A stretch of DNA of 64,000 nt from Pseudomonas sp. AL03 (GCF_029960815.1 NZ_JASBRE010000018.1:62001-126000); one strand, 5' to 3'; counted from the stretch's first letter, positions 8,317-17,594 are shown. A program made the numbers and translations. The notes: generated by a model from the letters alone, not told the origin.

Positions 8317-10719
8317 ATGTACTTGATCAATGGCCAATTGCGTGACGACATTACCCTGGAAAGCGCCCTCGACCTCCTTCAGAATCAATTGCCTCAGTTG
8401 CTTTCTGCGCCGATCGACAGTGATACCGTCATCGATTCGGCGGCTCGTTTCGCCACGCAATTACAGACTCGCAGTCTGGATCTGTCCCTCGAAGACGATC
8501 AACGTCAGGGACTTATCGATTTCTGCCAGCCCGGCAATCTGAGCACAAAGCTGGAGCGGGAACTGGGCGTGCACCCTCGTTCGCTGAGGCGAATTGACTA
8601 CCAACAGCCGAGTTTCGAAAGTTGGCACCCCTTAGGGTTGGTGGTACATGTCACACCGGGCAATGCGCCAATGCTGGCATTCTGCGCAGTCATCGAAGGC
8701 CTGCTGGCCGGTAACATCAATTGGCTACGCCCTAGCTCAAGTGATGAGGGTTTCACCGCTAAGTTGCTGGCCGCCCTTGTGCGCTGCGACATCAGCGGCA
8801 GGCTTGCCGAATTCGTCGCAGTTTTGCCTGTGAGCACCTCTCGCATACCTCAGCTCTGCGCTCAGGCCGACGGCGTGTCAGCCTGGGGTGGGGAAAAGGC
8901 GCTCAAATCGATTCGACAGCAGATCCCGGCCGGATGCCGCTGGATCGACTGGGGGCACAGGATCAGCTTTGCCTATCTACTGCCCGACGCGGCGAGTCTT
9001 TCGACGATGGATGCGTTGGTGGATGAGGTCTGTCGTTTCGATCAGCAGGCGTGCTCCAGCCCGCAATGGGTGTTGGTGGACAGCAACGATCCGGTAGTCC
9101 TGCAAGATCTGGGGGAGCGCCTGGCCGAAGCCTTCAAACGTCGCGCTGCCCATTGGCCAGCGCGGGTTCCCACAGACCCGGAAGCTTGCGAGATCACTAC
9201 CTGCACGACCATGGCGCGGCTGGAACACTGCTTTACGAACCAGACTGGCCAGGTCTGGAACGGCCTCGGATGGCGTGTGATCTGGGAGCACCATCAGACG
9301 CTCGCACCGTCGCCGCTGTTTCGAACGATTGTGTTGAAGCCAGTACCCCGGCACCTGATCGCCGAGACGCTGTTGCCCTGGCGCACGGTGTTGCAAAGCT
9401 GCGCGCTGATGTGCACCCCGGTAGAAACACCCGAGCTCGTTCGAACACTGGTCAACGCCGGCGTCACCCGCATTGCGCCTTGCGCGTCGATTCATGACGG
9501 CTACGCCGGTGAGCCCCACGATGGTGTCTATGCACTGTCGCGCCTGAGTCGCCGTCTCTCCGTAAGTCTGGCTCCCGATGTCTCGACGGGCCGAGCAACG
9601 CTCGACCCGGCTCCACCCGCCCCCGACACCGCCAATGATCCGATCATGGACAAAGACACCTTCACGGCCCAGTCGATTGGCCCTGCGGCACAATTGTATT
9701 TCCGCTCTGGAGGCAGCAGCGGGATCCCGGCCCTGGCCGGTTTAAGCTATCGCGTTTATCAACGAGAGATGCGTGCCGCGGCTGATGGCATGTTCGCTGC
9801 GGGGCTAGATCCGTCACAAGACCGGGTCATGAACCTGTTCTACAGCGGCAACCTGTACGGCGGGTTCTTCAGTTTTTCCACAATCCTTGAACAGATGGCC
9901 GTTACGCATTTCCCCATGGGGGCGCCCCAGGAGGATGACTTCAGCGAAATCGCCCAATTGATCGTAGACCAGGGCATCACCGTGTTGATCGGCATGCCGA
10001 GTACCTTGCACCGACTGTTTTTCACCGAGCAGGCCCGACTTCGCGCGTACGCGGGCATTGGCAAAGTGTTCCTCGGCGGAGAGCATCCGGGAGAGGCCAG
10101 TCGGCGCCTGATGGAAAGCTGTGGGGTCTCGACAATTCGCTCTTCACTCTACGGCTCCGTTGACGCAGGTCCCCTGGGGCATGCTTGCGCGGCAACAGCG
10201 GATGGCGTGTTTCACTTGATGAGCGACATCCAGCACCTGGAAATCGTGCAGCTCGAACAGGACGTACCGGTGCAGAACAACGAGAGGGGTCGCCTGCTCT
10301 TTACTTCCCTCGCTCGGCAAGATCAAACCGTACGTCGATATGAAGTAGGAGATACCGGTCGCTGGATACCCGACGCCTGTCCCTGTGGACTGGACTCACC
10401 GCGGTTCGAGCTACTGCAGCGCCACGGCAAGCTGGTGCGAATTGGCACGGAATTCATTTCGCCTTCCGCTCTGCAACAAAGTCTGGGTTTGCCCATTCAA
10501 GTTCTTCTGGACCACGCCGCCAACGGCGTCGAACGCATGCGGATCCGAGTGGATGCTGACGCCGACCGAGTTCACGACCAACTAATGACACACATAGCCG
10601 TGGCGAACGCCGTGAGCGCCGCGTTGTTAATAGTGGACATTGAAGTGTGTGCCGAACATGAGTTCAGCCGAAACAAACACAGTGGCAAGACACCCCTGGT
10701 CATCGATCAAAGAAAATAA
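8317..10719 (+). CDS. LuxC acyl reductase fused to a LuxE/PaaK-like adenylating domain
   Basis: An 800-residue two-domain protein. About residues 30-430 match the LuxC acyl-CoA reductase family (aldehyde-dehydrogenase fold): VVHVTPGNAPML is the cofactor-side motif and RFDQQACSSPQ carries the expected nucleophile Cys246. About residues 455-800 form an adenylate-forming domain of the PaaK/LuxE type with the loop RSGGSSGIP at 463-471, then GMPSTLHRLFF and SLYGSVDAGPLG. LuxC and adenylating partners are usually separate polypeptides, so the fusion implies direct substrate channelling from acyl-AMP to thioester to aldehyde. The start at 8317 follows GAAGGA and sits one base after the stop of the LuxE-like gene; the frame extends upstream but would overlap that gene. 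The substrate cannot be named. Confidence 0.85.
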   Translation: MYLINGQLRDDITLESALDLLQNQLPQLLSAPIDSDTVIDSAARFATQLQTRSLDLSLEDDQRQGLIDFCQPGNLSTKLERELGVHPRSLRRIDYQQPSFESWHPLGLVVHVTPGNAPMLAFCAVIEGLLAGNINWLRPSSSDEGFTAKLLAALVRCDISGRLAEFVAVLPVSTSRIPQLCAQADGVSAWGGEKALKSIRQQIPAGCRWIDWGHRISFAYLLPDAASLSTMDALVDEVCRFDQQACSSPQWVLVDSNDPVVLQDLGERLAEAFKRRAAHWPARVPTDPEACEITTCTTMARLEHCFTNQTGQVWNGLGWRVIWEHHQTLAPSPLFRTIVLKPVPRHLIAETLLPWRTVLQSCALMCTPVETPELVRTLVNAGVTRIAPCASIHDGYAGEPHDGVYALSRLSRRLSVSLAPDVSTGRATLDPAPPAPDTANDPIMDKDTFTAQSIGPAAQLYFRSGGSSGIPALAGLSYRVYQREMRAAADGMFAAGLDPSQDRVMNLFYSGNLYGGFFSFSTILEQMAVTHFPMGAPQEDDFSEIAQLIVDQGITVLIGMPSTLHRLFFTEQARLRAYAGIGKVFLGGEHPGEASRRLMESCGVSTIRSSLYGSVDAGPLGHACAATADGVFHLMSDIQHLEIVQLEQDVPVQNNERGRLLFTSLARQDQTVRRYEVGDTGRWIPDACPCGLDSPRFELLQRHGKLVRIGTEFISPSALQQSLGLPIQVLLDHAANGVERMRIRVDADADRVHDQLMTHIAVANAVSAALLIVDIEVCAEHEFSRNKHSGKTPLVIDQRK

Positions 10720-10783
10720 AAACAGACTGTTTATTCCGTGACCTTGTTATTTAACCAGACGCCTGATAGCAAACGAGAATCCA

Positions 10784-12073
10784 GTGAAATCACCCTATTC
10801 GCTTGAGCAACTTGTGCCTTATGTACGGCAACATTCCAACTTCTATCGCACACACCTGAAACACTTGCCGTTAAACAGTACTGATTTAAAAGATTTACCA
10901 CTGATCAACTTGACCGACTATTGGGCTGACAGCGATGACCTGCATCACTGGCCGGTCCTGACAGGCACCGTCGATGATGCTCTGGTGTTTAAAACTGGAG
11001 GATCGACCGGCCAGGGCAAACTCTCGGTTTACTCCCGCGACGAATGGCACGCCATGGTCAGTACGTTTGGTCAAAGCCTCACGACTCAACTGAACCATGG
11101 CGACCGGGTGGCGAATCTGTTTTTTTCCGGGGATCTTTACGCCAGCTTTCTGTTTACGCATCACTCTTTGGCACACGTCGGGAAATCCATCTGTGAATTT
11201 CCGTTCACCGGGCAAGTCGAACTGGATGGACTGGCAGAGGCCATTGCCCGACATCGAATCAATGTTCTGGCCGGGATCCCGGCACAGTTACTGCGATTCG
11301 CTGCTTACCTGGCACAGCATCGGCAAGTGCTATGCGGGGTCGAAACGCTACTTTATGCAGGAGAAAGCCTGTTTGCTGCGCAATTGGCAATCTTCGCCGA
11401 AGTGTTCCCCAACGCCCGCATCGCTTCGATTGGCTATGCCAGCGTGGACGCCGGTCTCATCGGGGCTTCCGACCGCGACTGTGCATTGGGCGAACATCGG
11501 GTGTTCGAACGCCATACCCTGTTGGAAATCGTCGATGAACTCACCGGTGAGGTCATCGAAGAATGCGATCGCACCGGGCTGTTAGTGGTGACCAATCTGG
11601 CTCGTCGGCTCATGCCCTTGCTGCGTTACCCGGTGGGTGACCTTGCCTGCTGGCGTGAACCCGGCGCGACCCCGAGGCGTAAATTTGCTCTAAAGGGGCG
11701 AAGTGCGTACAGCCAGCGGGTACGAGTTGGTGTGATGTCGCTGTTTCCCGCCGAAATAAGCGAGATCGTCGAGCGGATTGCCAACAGTAACCAATGGCAG
11801 TTGCTCATCGAAAATACCGGTTACAAGGACATTCTGAGCGTGAAATGGGTACCCGGGCCCCAGCAACAGAGTGTCGAGCCAATGCTCCGGGCATTACAGG
11901 AAGCGCTGGTCACCCAATACCCCGACATCGACGACCTGAGTCGCGATGGGCTGCTCGAATTGCGAGTCCTGCCCTGCGCAGTCACAGACCTGAGCCTGCA
12001 TCCCCGCTCCGGCAAACAACCGCGGGTCCTGGACTTACGAGTGTATGACGCCCCCTCGCCGGAGCCCGCGTGA
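10784..12073 (+). CDS. PaaK/LuxE-like adenylate-forming enzyme
   Basis: A 429-residue relative of phenylacetate-CoA ligase/LuxE. The nucleotide loop is KTGGSTGQGK, residues 70-79, followed by FFSGDLYASF and a SIGYASVDAGLIG block closely resembling the second domain of the upstream fusion protein, which suggests duplication. The start is GTG at 10784 behind a GAGA motif; no ATG is better placed. It is the third adenylating module in the operon. It may activate a second carboxylate, load the same one onto another acceptor, or make the CoA ester reduced by the LuxC domain. The stop overlaps the next start (TGATG), so translation is coupled to the GNAT gene. Confidence 0.8.
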   Translation: MKSPYSLEQLVPYVRQHSNFYRTHLKHLPLNSTDLKDLPLINLTDYWADSDDLHHWPVLTGTVDDALVFKTGGSTGQGKLSVYSRDEWHAMVSTFGQSLTTQLNHGDRVANLFFSGDLYASFLFTHHSLAHVGKSICEFPFTGQVELDGLAEAIARHRINVLAGIPAQLLRFAAYLAQHRQVLCGVETLLYAGESLFAAQLAIFAEVFPNARIASIGYASVDAGLIGASDRDCALGEHRVFERHTLLEIVDELTGEVIEECDRTGLLVVTNLARRLMPLLRYPVGDLACWREPGATPRRKFALKGRSAYSQRVRVGVMSLFPAEISEIVERIANSNQWQLLIENTGYKDILSVKWVPGPQQQSVEPMLRALQEALVTQYPDIDDLSRDGLLELRVLPCAVTDLSLHPRSGKQPRVLDLRVYDAPSPEPA

Positions 12074-13026
12074 TGAGCCAATTGATTTTTCGGCGCTACC
12101 AGCCTTCCGACGCACAGGCCGTGAGCCAGTTATTTCGCGAGATCTACGGCGATCATTACGCCAGGCCAGATATTTACTTGCCGGCCATGATCAGTCAGCA
12201 CAATGCCGAGGGCCGCTGGCAATCCGTCGTTGCGGTGGACGACAAGCACGTCCTGGGACACGCCGCGTTGTGCCTCGATGCGCTTTCATTAACCGCTGAA
12301 CTGGCGCTCATGGCGGTGCATCCCGCCGCTCAGGGGCAAAACGTCGCGACGCTTCTTGGCTCGCAACTCATCGAGCTTTCAGAATTCTTGAAACTCAAAA
12401 GCCTCTCGATCAAGCAAGTGACTCACCATCCGTACACTCAACGCATGGCAGAAAAAATCGGCTTCCATAGCACTGGCTTGCTTCCCGACTACATCGCGTC
12501 GCCACTCACTGAACCGTTGCGGGAAACCATGGTGCTGGGTTGTCACATGAATGAAGGACATGAACGCCCGCTCCCCGATACCCCATGGCCCGAGAGTTGC
12601 CGAGCGTTCATGGAGTACCTTTGTTCAGTATTCGGCACTCACCAGGGCATGGCGCCTTGCCTCCCTCTGCCTGTGCAAATCGAACAACACCATGAACGGT
12701 TCGAAATACTCATTCATCGCTTGAACAAACATCTTCTGGATCAAATCCGGCACCTGCCCAGGCGCTGGTTGATCTCGGCCAAACTCGAACTGTCCTGGCA
12801 CTTTGCCGAGGATTTAAGCAATTTGTCGGCCCTCGGCTTCACCTTCACCGGGCTGATGCCCACGCAATACAGTCAAGGGTGGTTCGCGCTGTTTCACCGA
12901 GGGGCCGAGCCTCGGCACCTCGAACTGCATTGCCCGTACATGCAACGGTTGCATGACGACTTACAGCAAAACGGCAACACCCTCAGCAGCAACGCTGCAC
13001 AGGACAGCGCTTGCTCAGCCGCTTGA
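12073..13026 (+). CDS. GNAT-family N-acetyltransferase-like protein, last gene of the luxCE-like operon
   Basis: A 317-residue protein. Residues 1-160 are a GNAT domain: a beta strand ELALMAVHPAAQGQNVATLL holds the acetyl-CoA-binding turn (the usual Q/R-x-x-G-x-G/A, here QGQNVA), and YTQRMAEKIGFHSTG is the typical final helix-strand. The second half (about 175-300) has weak GNAT-like features (LGFTFTGLMP) and may be a degenerate second copy. The ATG at 12073 overlaps the stop of the adenylating enzyme by one base, and a GTG at 12070 is possible. A role in acylating an amine made by the pathway is likely but unproven. Convergent, unannotatable sequence follows. Confidence 0.8.
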   Translation: MSQLIFRRYQPSDAQAVSQLFREIYGDHYARPDIYLPAMISQHNAEGRWQSVVAVDDKHVLGHAALCLDALSLTAELALMAVHPAAQGQNVATLLGSQLIELSEFLKLKSLSIKQVTHHPYTQRMAEKIGFHSTGLLPDYIASPLTEPLRETMVLGCHMNEGHERPLPDTPWPESCRAFMEYLCSVFGTHQGMAPCLPLPVQIEQHHERFEILIHRLNKHLLDQIRHLPRRWLISAKLELSWHFAEDLSNLSALGFTFTGLMPTQYSQGWFALFHRGAEPRHLELHCPYMQRLHDDLQQNGNTLSSNAAQDSACSAA

Positions 13027-13422
13027 GTCTTTTCGATGAAAGTCATTACCCGGTTCTTGCTTGGGGGTGACATTTTCCGGATCGAAGCCTTTGATGTTCC
13101 TGTGCAGTTTCTGCTCATCCATTATCTTCGTGTTCAGCACGGTGGGATTGCTTCCCACCAATGCCAGCATCTGGAAAGTGCCCTGTTTCATTGGTCTAGA
13201 CATTAATTAGAAATGGGCATAGGTAACTGAACAAGTACTAAGTACACGCTGGCTGCGTTAGTTAGTATCCCCTACGACACCTTTCACGCGCGCCACCCGT
13301 CACCTCACGCCGTTCTTGCACTATCGTACCTAAAGCTCGGCTTTCCCAAGCCGATAGCCCTTGAAAGCGCCAATTTTCCATACCAATAATCACAACAAGA
13401 ACGCTGCACAAGGACCGGTCCC
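13027..13422. other. Intergenic region upstream of the chemoreceptor gene, no supported gene
   Basis: About 400 bases between the GNAT gene and the chemoreceptor. A 62-codon minus-strand frame (13015-13203) exists but has no ribosome-binding site and overlaps the GNAT stop, so I do not call it. The part near 13225-13245 has the short palindrome AGTACTAAGTACA-like sequence of unknown meaning. The 3' end probably holds the promoter of the chemoreceptor gene. Confidence 0.4.
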
Positions 13423-15414
13423 ATGCCCGCATTCCGTACCATTCAGGCTCGTTACACGCTATTTCTGGTCCTGTTCATTCTGCTGTTGTCCGTGCTGACA
13501 GTGGTCGGCATCAGCCAGTTGGTCGCACCCAAGCTGCGCCACACTGAAGAACAAGTGGCCCTCAACCGCATCGCCGAAGTCGCCGAGCAAATCCAGGGCG
13601 AATTAAACAAGGTTCAGGCGCAACAGCGCAGCATCACCCAGACCATTCCCCTGCTCGACAGTGCGGCCATCGACAGCGTTCTGCCGGGGTTAGTCGACCA
13701 GTACGGTGAATTGAAAGTCTTCGGCGGCGGCATCTGGCCACTGCCCGGTCAGCGTGAAGCCGGACGCAACAAGTTCAGCACCTTCTGGCACCGCGATGCC
13801 TCGGGAAAATTGGCCGTTAACATGTTCTGGAACAGCGACGCCGCGCCCAACTATTACGACCAGACCTGGTACAAGGGTGGCATGCAGACCCCACGCGGCC
13901 AATGCGCCTGGGCAGCTGCTTATAAAGATGACGCCAGCGCCGAGCCGCGCACCAACTGCGCCATGGCAATCCAGAAGAATGGCGCGGCCTATGGTGTCTC
14001 GACCATCGACGTGACCCTGGGCTTCTTCAATGACCTGATCGCGCGCAAGGAAAAAGACCTCGGCGCCGAAATGCTGATCGTCGAGGCCGACGGCAAGATC
14101 ATCAGCAACAGCTCGCGCATCAGCGGGCCGATCGTACTGAAGAACATCAGTGAACTGGCCGGCAACTCGCCATTCGCCACTCAGGTGAAGGCCGGCCTGC
14201 AAAACCGTGACCAATCGCAGCGTGTCGAATTCGACGACAACGGCGAACCCAATACTTTCTTCATGCGTCCGATTGAAGGCACACCCTGGTTCCTTGCCAC
14301 GGCCTTGCCGACCAAGCTGATCACCGCCCAGCGCGACGACGTGCTCAGCACGCTGAGCCTGCTGCAAATCCCGATGGTGATCCTGCTGGTGTTGTTGCAG
14401 ATCTACGCGATTCGCCAACTGATCCAGCGGATGAAAGCCCTAAAGGCCAACATCGACGCACTGTCTGCCGGTGACGCCGACCTGACCAAACGCATCACCA
14501 TTCGCGCCGAAGACGAACTGGGCGCCATCGGCCACTCGGTCAACGCCTTCATTGCCTACTTGCAGAACATGATCGGCGAAGTCACCCAGGCCACTGGCGC
14601 CATGGCATCCAGCCTGGATAACCTGCAACGCACGTCCGCCCACACCAGCCAGATTCTGGTGCGTCACGCTTCGGAAACCGATCAGACCGTCACCGCCATC
14701 ACCGAGATGAGTTCCACCGCCGAGAGCGTCGCGCAGAACGCCGCCGAAACCGCTGCCTTCACCCAGCGCGCCAACGAAAACGCCGACCGTTCGCGGGTCG
14801 TGGTGGGCGAAGCGTCCAGCAGTGTGATTGCGCTGATCGACGAAGTGGCCAGCGCCACTCATAAGGTCGAAAGCATGCAGCAGGACGCGCAACGCATCAC
14901 TGAGATTCTCGGAGTGATCGGCGCCATTGCCGGGCAAACCAACTTGTTGGCACTCAACGCTGCCATCGAAGCGGCCCGTGCCGGCGAACAAGGCCGCGGT
15001 TTTGCGGTGGTGGCGGATGAAGTGCGTGCCCTTGCCGCCCGCACTCAGGCCAGCACCTCGGAAATCAACGAAATGCTGACCCGCCTGACTCAGGGCGTGA
15101 GTTCGTCGGTAAGCGCCATGGAAAACACCCAGGCCAGCTGCCAATCGGCCGCCGATGCCACGGCACGGGTCAACACCGGTCTGGATGAAATGGCCGGTTC
15201 CGTCAGCCATATCAACAGCCTCAGCACCCAGATCGCCACCGCCGCCGAGCAGCAAAGTGCGGTGACCGAAGAGATCAACCGCAGCATGGTGCAGATCCGC
15301 CACATGGTCGATGAACTGGTGAAAAGCGGTCAGGCCAGCGAGCTCAACACCCAACAACTGCTGGAAGCCAACAGCCGCGTGAGCGCGATTATGGGGCGGT
15401 TCAAGGTCCGCTGA
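13423..15414 (+). CDS. Methyl-accepting chemotaxis protein with dCache sensor
   Basis: A 663-residue inner-membrane chemoreceptor. Transmembrane helix 1 is at about 11-32, the periplasmic sensor at 35-305, helix 2 at 310-330, a HAMP linker at 331-383 and the cytoplasmic signalling domain from about 400 to the end. The signalling tip includes IAGQTNLLALNAAIEAARAG and GRGFAVVADEVRALA, the part that contacts CheA and CheW. The sensor, with YYDQTWYKGG and a later GVSTIDVTLGFFNDLI, looks like a double Cache (dCache_1) domain, which commonly binds amino acids or other small ligands; the ligand cannot be read from the sequence. No C-terminal CheR-binding pentapeptide is seen. It appears to be a single-gene unit, closed by a palindromic repeat. 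Confidence 0.95.
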   Translation: MPAFRTIQARYTLFLVLFILLLSVLTVVGISQLVAPKLRHTEEQVALNRIAEVAEQIQGELNKVQAQQRSITQTIPLLDSAAIDSVLPGLVDQYGELKVFGGGIWPLPGQREAGRNKFSTFWHRDASGKLAVNMFWNSDAAPNYYDQTWYKGGMQTPRGQCAWAAAYKDDASAEPRTNCAMAIQKNGAAYGVSTIDVTLGFFNDLIARKEKDLGAEMLIVEADGKIISNSSRISGPIVLKNISELAGNSPFATQVKAGLQNRDQSQRVEFDDNGEPNTFFMRPIEGTPWFLATALPTKLITAQRDDVLSTLSLLQIPMVILLVLLQIYAIRQLIQRMKALKANIDALSAGDADLTKRITIRAEDELGAIGHSVNAFIAYLQNMIGEVTQATGAMASSLDNLQRTSAHTSQILVRHASETDQTVTAITEMSSTAESVAQNAAETAAFTQRANENADRSRVVVGEASSSVIALIDEVASATHKVESMQQDAQRITEILGVIGAIAGQTNLLALNAAIEAARAGEQGRGFAVVADEVRALAARTQASTSEINEMLTRLTQGVSSSVSAMENTQASCQSAADATARVNTGLDEMAGSVSHINSLSTQIATAAEQQSAVTEEINRSMVQIRHMVDELVKSGQASELNTQQLLEANSRVSAIMGRFKVR

Positions 15415-15434
15415 TTTTCAGCTGACGCACGACC

Positions 15435-15473
15435 TGTAGCAGCTGCCGGACGCAGCCTTCGGCAGCTGCTACA
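15435..15473. repeat. REP-like palindrome after the chemoreceptor gene
   Basis: A perfect 14-base inverted repeat, TGTAGCAGCTGCCG at 15435-15448 and its complement at 15460-15473. This is the form of intergenic palindromes common in fluorescent pseudomonads and may also act as a transcript end. Confidence 0.7.
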
Positions 15474-15587
15474 AAGATTTGGAGCGCAGCTAATTATTCG
15501 GTATTACTTCGAAACAATCTCCTGCCTCGATGTTGGCTAAACGGGTCAGAATGCTTTTTTTGGCCGCAATTCGAGACGAGATTCCCC

Positions 15588-16034
15588 ATGCGAACCCATC
15601 TGCGACTGGTCGCCTTGAGCGCCCTGTTGATTTCCTCCCTGGCCCAGGCCGCTGACCTGATCCCGATCGAGGTTCACCGTGATGCCAATTGCGGTTGCTG
15701 CAAAAAATGGATCAGCCATCTGGAGGCCAACGGCTTCAAAGTCGACGATCACGTCGAAACCAACATGAGCGAATTCAAGCAACAGCACGGCGTGCCTCCG
15801 CGCCTGGCGTCGTGCCACACCGGCTTGATCAACGGGAAATTCGTTGAAGGCCATGTTCCGGCCGATCAGGTGTTGGCCTTGAGCAAGCGCGACGATCTAT
15901 TGGGCGTTGCCGCCCCCGGCATGCCCATGGGTTCGCCCGGCATGGAAATGGACGGCATGAGCGACGCATACCAGGTGATCGGCCTGAAAAAGGACGGCAC
16001 TGATGTGGTGGTGGCGGACTACCCCGCCCATTGA
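15588..16034 (+). CDS. DUF411 family metal-binding periplasmic protein
   Basis: A 148-residue exported protein with a signal peptide (1-21, cut after AQA). The mature part begins VHRDANCGCCKKW, where the CGCC cluster is the hallmark of DUF411 proteins, a small family often found near copper and other metal resistance genes. A later SCHTGLINGKFVEGHVP stretch supplies another Cys and His pair, and the C-terminal part is rich in Met and Gly (PGMPMGSPGMEMDGM), suggesting soft-metal (copper) binding. It overlaps the following YqaA-like gene by one base (TGATG), so the two are translationally coupled. Copper handling is an inference from the family. Confidence 0.9.
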   Translation: MRTHLRLVALSALLISSLAQAADLIPIEVHRDANCGCCKKWISHLEANGFKVDDHVETNMSEFKQQHGVPPRLASCHTGLINGKFVEGHVPADQVLALSKRDDLLGVAAPGMPMGSPGMEMDGMSDAYQVIGLKKDGTDVVVADYPAH

Positions 16035-16468
16035 TGTTCGGTGCGTACTTCGGGCTGTTTTTCGCGGCATTCGGTGCGGCAACCCTGCTGCCCTTGCAGT
16101 CCGAAGCGGTGTTGGTGGGCCTGTTGCTCAGCGGCAAGTATGGGCTCTGGTCGCTGCTCGCCGTGGCGACGTTGGGCAATGTTCTGGGGTCGCTGGTGAA
16201 CTGGTGGCTGGGCCGCAGTATCGAGCGGTTTCGCGATCGGCGCTGGTTTCCGGTCAGCCCGCGTCATCTGGAAAAAGCCCGAGTCCATTATCAGCGCTAT
16301 GGTCATTGGTCGTTGCTGCTGAGTTGGGTGCCCGTCATCGGTGATCCGCTAACCCTGGTGGCCGGCGTGATGCGCGAACCGCTCGGGCGCTTCCTTCTGA
16401 TCGTGACCCTCGCCAAAGGCGCCCGTTATGGCGTGTTGGCCTTCGCGACATTGGGCTGGATGGGGTGA
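16034..16468 (+). CDS. yqaA: YqaA family membrane protein (SNARE-associated/DedA-like)
   Basis: A 144-residue inner-membrane protein with four predicted hydrophobic helices. It carries the YqaA/DedA signature: LPLQSEAVLVGLLLSG early, GNVLGSLVNWWLGR in the middle and the re-entrant motif SWVPVIGDPLTLVAGVMR towards the end. DedA-type proteins take part in membrane lipid movement and membrane-potential homeostasis, but the exact role of YqaA is not established. The ATG overlaps the stop of the DUF411 gene by one base; a TTG at 16031 is a less likely start. Its pairing with a metal-binding protein is noted but not explained. Confidence 0.85.
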   Translation: MFGAYFGLFFAAFGAATLLPLQSEAVLVGLLLSGKYGLWSLLAVATLGNVLGSLVNWWLGRSIERFRDRRWFPVSPRHLEKARVHYQRYGHWSLLLSWVPVIGDPLTLVAGVMREPLGRFLLIVTLAKGARYGVLAFATLGWMG

Positions 16469-16553
16469 ACAATCATGCACCGTGATTGCCTGTGTTTAAT
16501 GTCGCCCTAATCGTGCCGATCCAGCATCGGCCGATTTCCAACGGAGTTCACCC

Positions 16554-17579
16554 ATGTCCCTCACCCTTTCCCGATGGCTGCCCGGCCTGCTACTGACCGC
16601 TGCACTGCCCGTCATTGCTCACGCCGAAGGCCCGGAATATGGTCAGGAACTGCAGGGTTTCGAGTATCCCTACACGGTCAAGCATTTCGCCTTTGAGTCC
16701 CAGGGCAAATCACTGCAAATGGGTTACATGGATGTTGCCGCGTCTGGCAAGGCCAACGGGCGCAGTATCGTACTGATGCACGGCAAGAATTTCTGCGGTG
16801 CAACCTGGGAAACCTCGATCAAGGCCCTGAGCGAAGCCGGTTACCGGGTCATCGCCCCGGACCAGATCGGTTTCTGCACCTCCAGCAAACCGGACAACTA
16901 TCAGTACAGCTTCCAGCAACTGGCCGCCAACACCCAACAACTGCTCAAAGCTCTCGGCATCCAGAAGGCCAGTCTGCTCGGGCATTCCACTGGCGGCATG
17001 CTTGCCACCCGCTATGCGTTGCAATACCCCGAACAGGTCGAACAACTGGCCCTGGTCAACCCTATCGGTCTTGAGGACTGGAAAGCCCTCGGCGTGCCGT
17101 ATCTCACAGTGGATCAATGGTATGAACGCGAGCTGAAGGTGACCGCGCAACGCATCCACGACTACCAGCGCAGCACTTATTACGACGGTCGCTGGAAACC
17201 CGAGTTTGACCGCTGGGTGGACATGTACGCGGGCATGGCCAAAGGCCCGGGTAAAACCCAAGTGGCGTGGAACTCGGCGCTGATCTACGACATGATCTTC
17301 ACCCAACCGGTGTACTACGAATTCAAAGACCTGAAAGTGCCGACGCTGCTGCTGATCGGCACCTCTGACACCACGGCCATCAACAAGGACATCGCACCGC
17401 CCGAGGTCAAGGCGAAAATCGGTCATTACGACGTCCTCGGCAAACAAGTGGCGAAACTGATTCCCCGGTCGACGCTGGTTGAATTCCCCGGCATGGGCCA
17501 CGCGCCGCAAATGGAAGAACCGGCGCAATTCCACCAGTCCCTGCTCGCCTGGCTGAACAAAACCAACCCCGCTCATTGA
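16554..17579 (+). CDS. Exported alpha/beta-fold hydrolase
   Basis: A 341-residue hydrolase with a signal peptide (1-24, cut near AHA-EG), so it acts in the periplasm or beyond. The catalytic elbow is LLGHSTGGML with nucleophile Ser145, the oxyanion-side motif is LMHGKNFCG, and the catalytic His lies in GMGHAPQMEEP near residue 322; an Asp after the strand LLLIGTSD is the likely acid. It belongs to the epoxide-hydrolase/haloalkane-dehalogenase-like branch, whose substrates vary widely, so none is assigned. A 15-base gap separates it from the dehydrogenase gene, suggesting one transcript. GGAG precedes the ATG. Confidence 0.85.
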   Translation: MSLTLSRWLPGLLLTAALPVIAHAEGPEYGQELQGFEYPYTVKHFAFESQGKSLQMGYMDVAASGKANGRSIVLMHGKNFCGATWETSIKALSEAGYRVIAPDQIGFCTSSKPDNYQYSFQQLAANTQQLLKALGIQKASLLGHSTGGMLATRYALQYPEQVEQLALVNPIGLEDWKALGVPYLTVDQWYERELKVTAQRIHDYQRSTYYDGRWKPEFDRWVDMYAGMAKGPGKTQVAWNSALIYDMIFTQPVYYEFKDLKVPTLLLIGTSDTTAINKDIAPPEVKAKIGHYDVLGKQVAKLIPRSTLVEFPGMGHAPQMEEPAQFHQSLLAWLNKTNPAH

Positions 17580-17594
17580 TGAGGTAAGGCTCTG

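Noticed and set aside
10720..10783. A short palindrome AAACAGACTGTTT in the gap between the LuxC fusion and the PaaK-like gene
   Set aside because: The loop is one base and there is no T-run, so it cannot be called a terminator; the gap does not by itself show that the operon is split.
13015..13203. A 62-codon minus-strand frame overlapping the end of the GNAT gene
   Set aside because: Codon use is not unreasonable, but there is no ribosome-binding site for either possible start, no recognisable motif, and it overlaps the GNAT stop codon.
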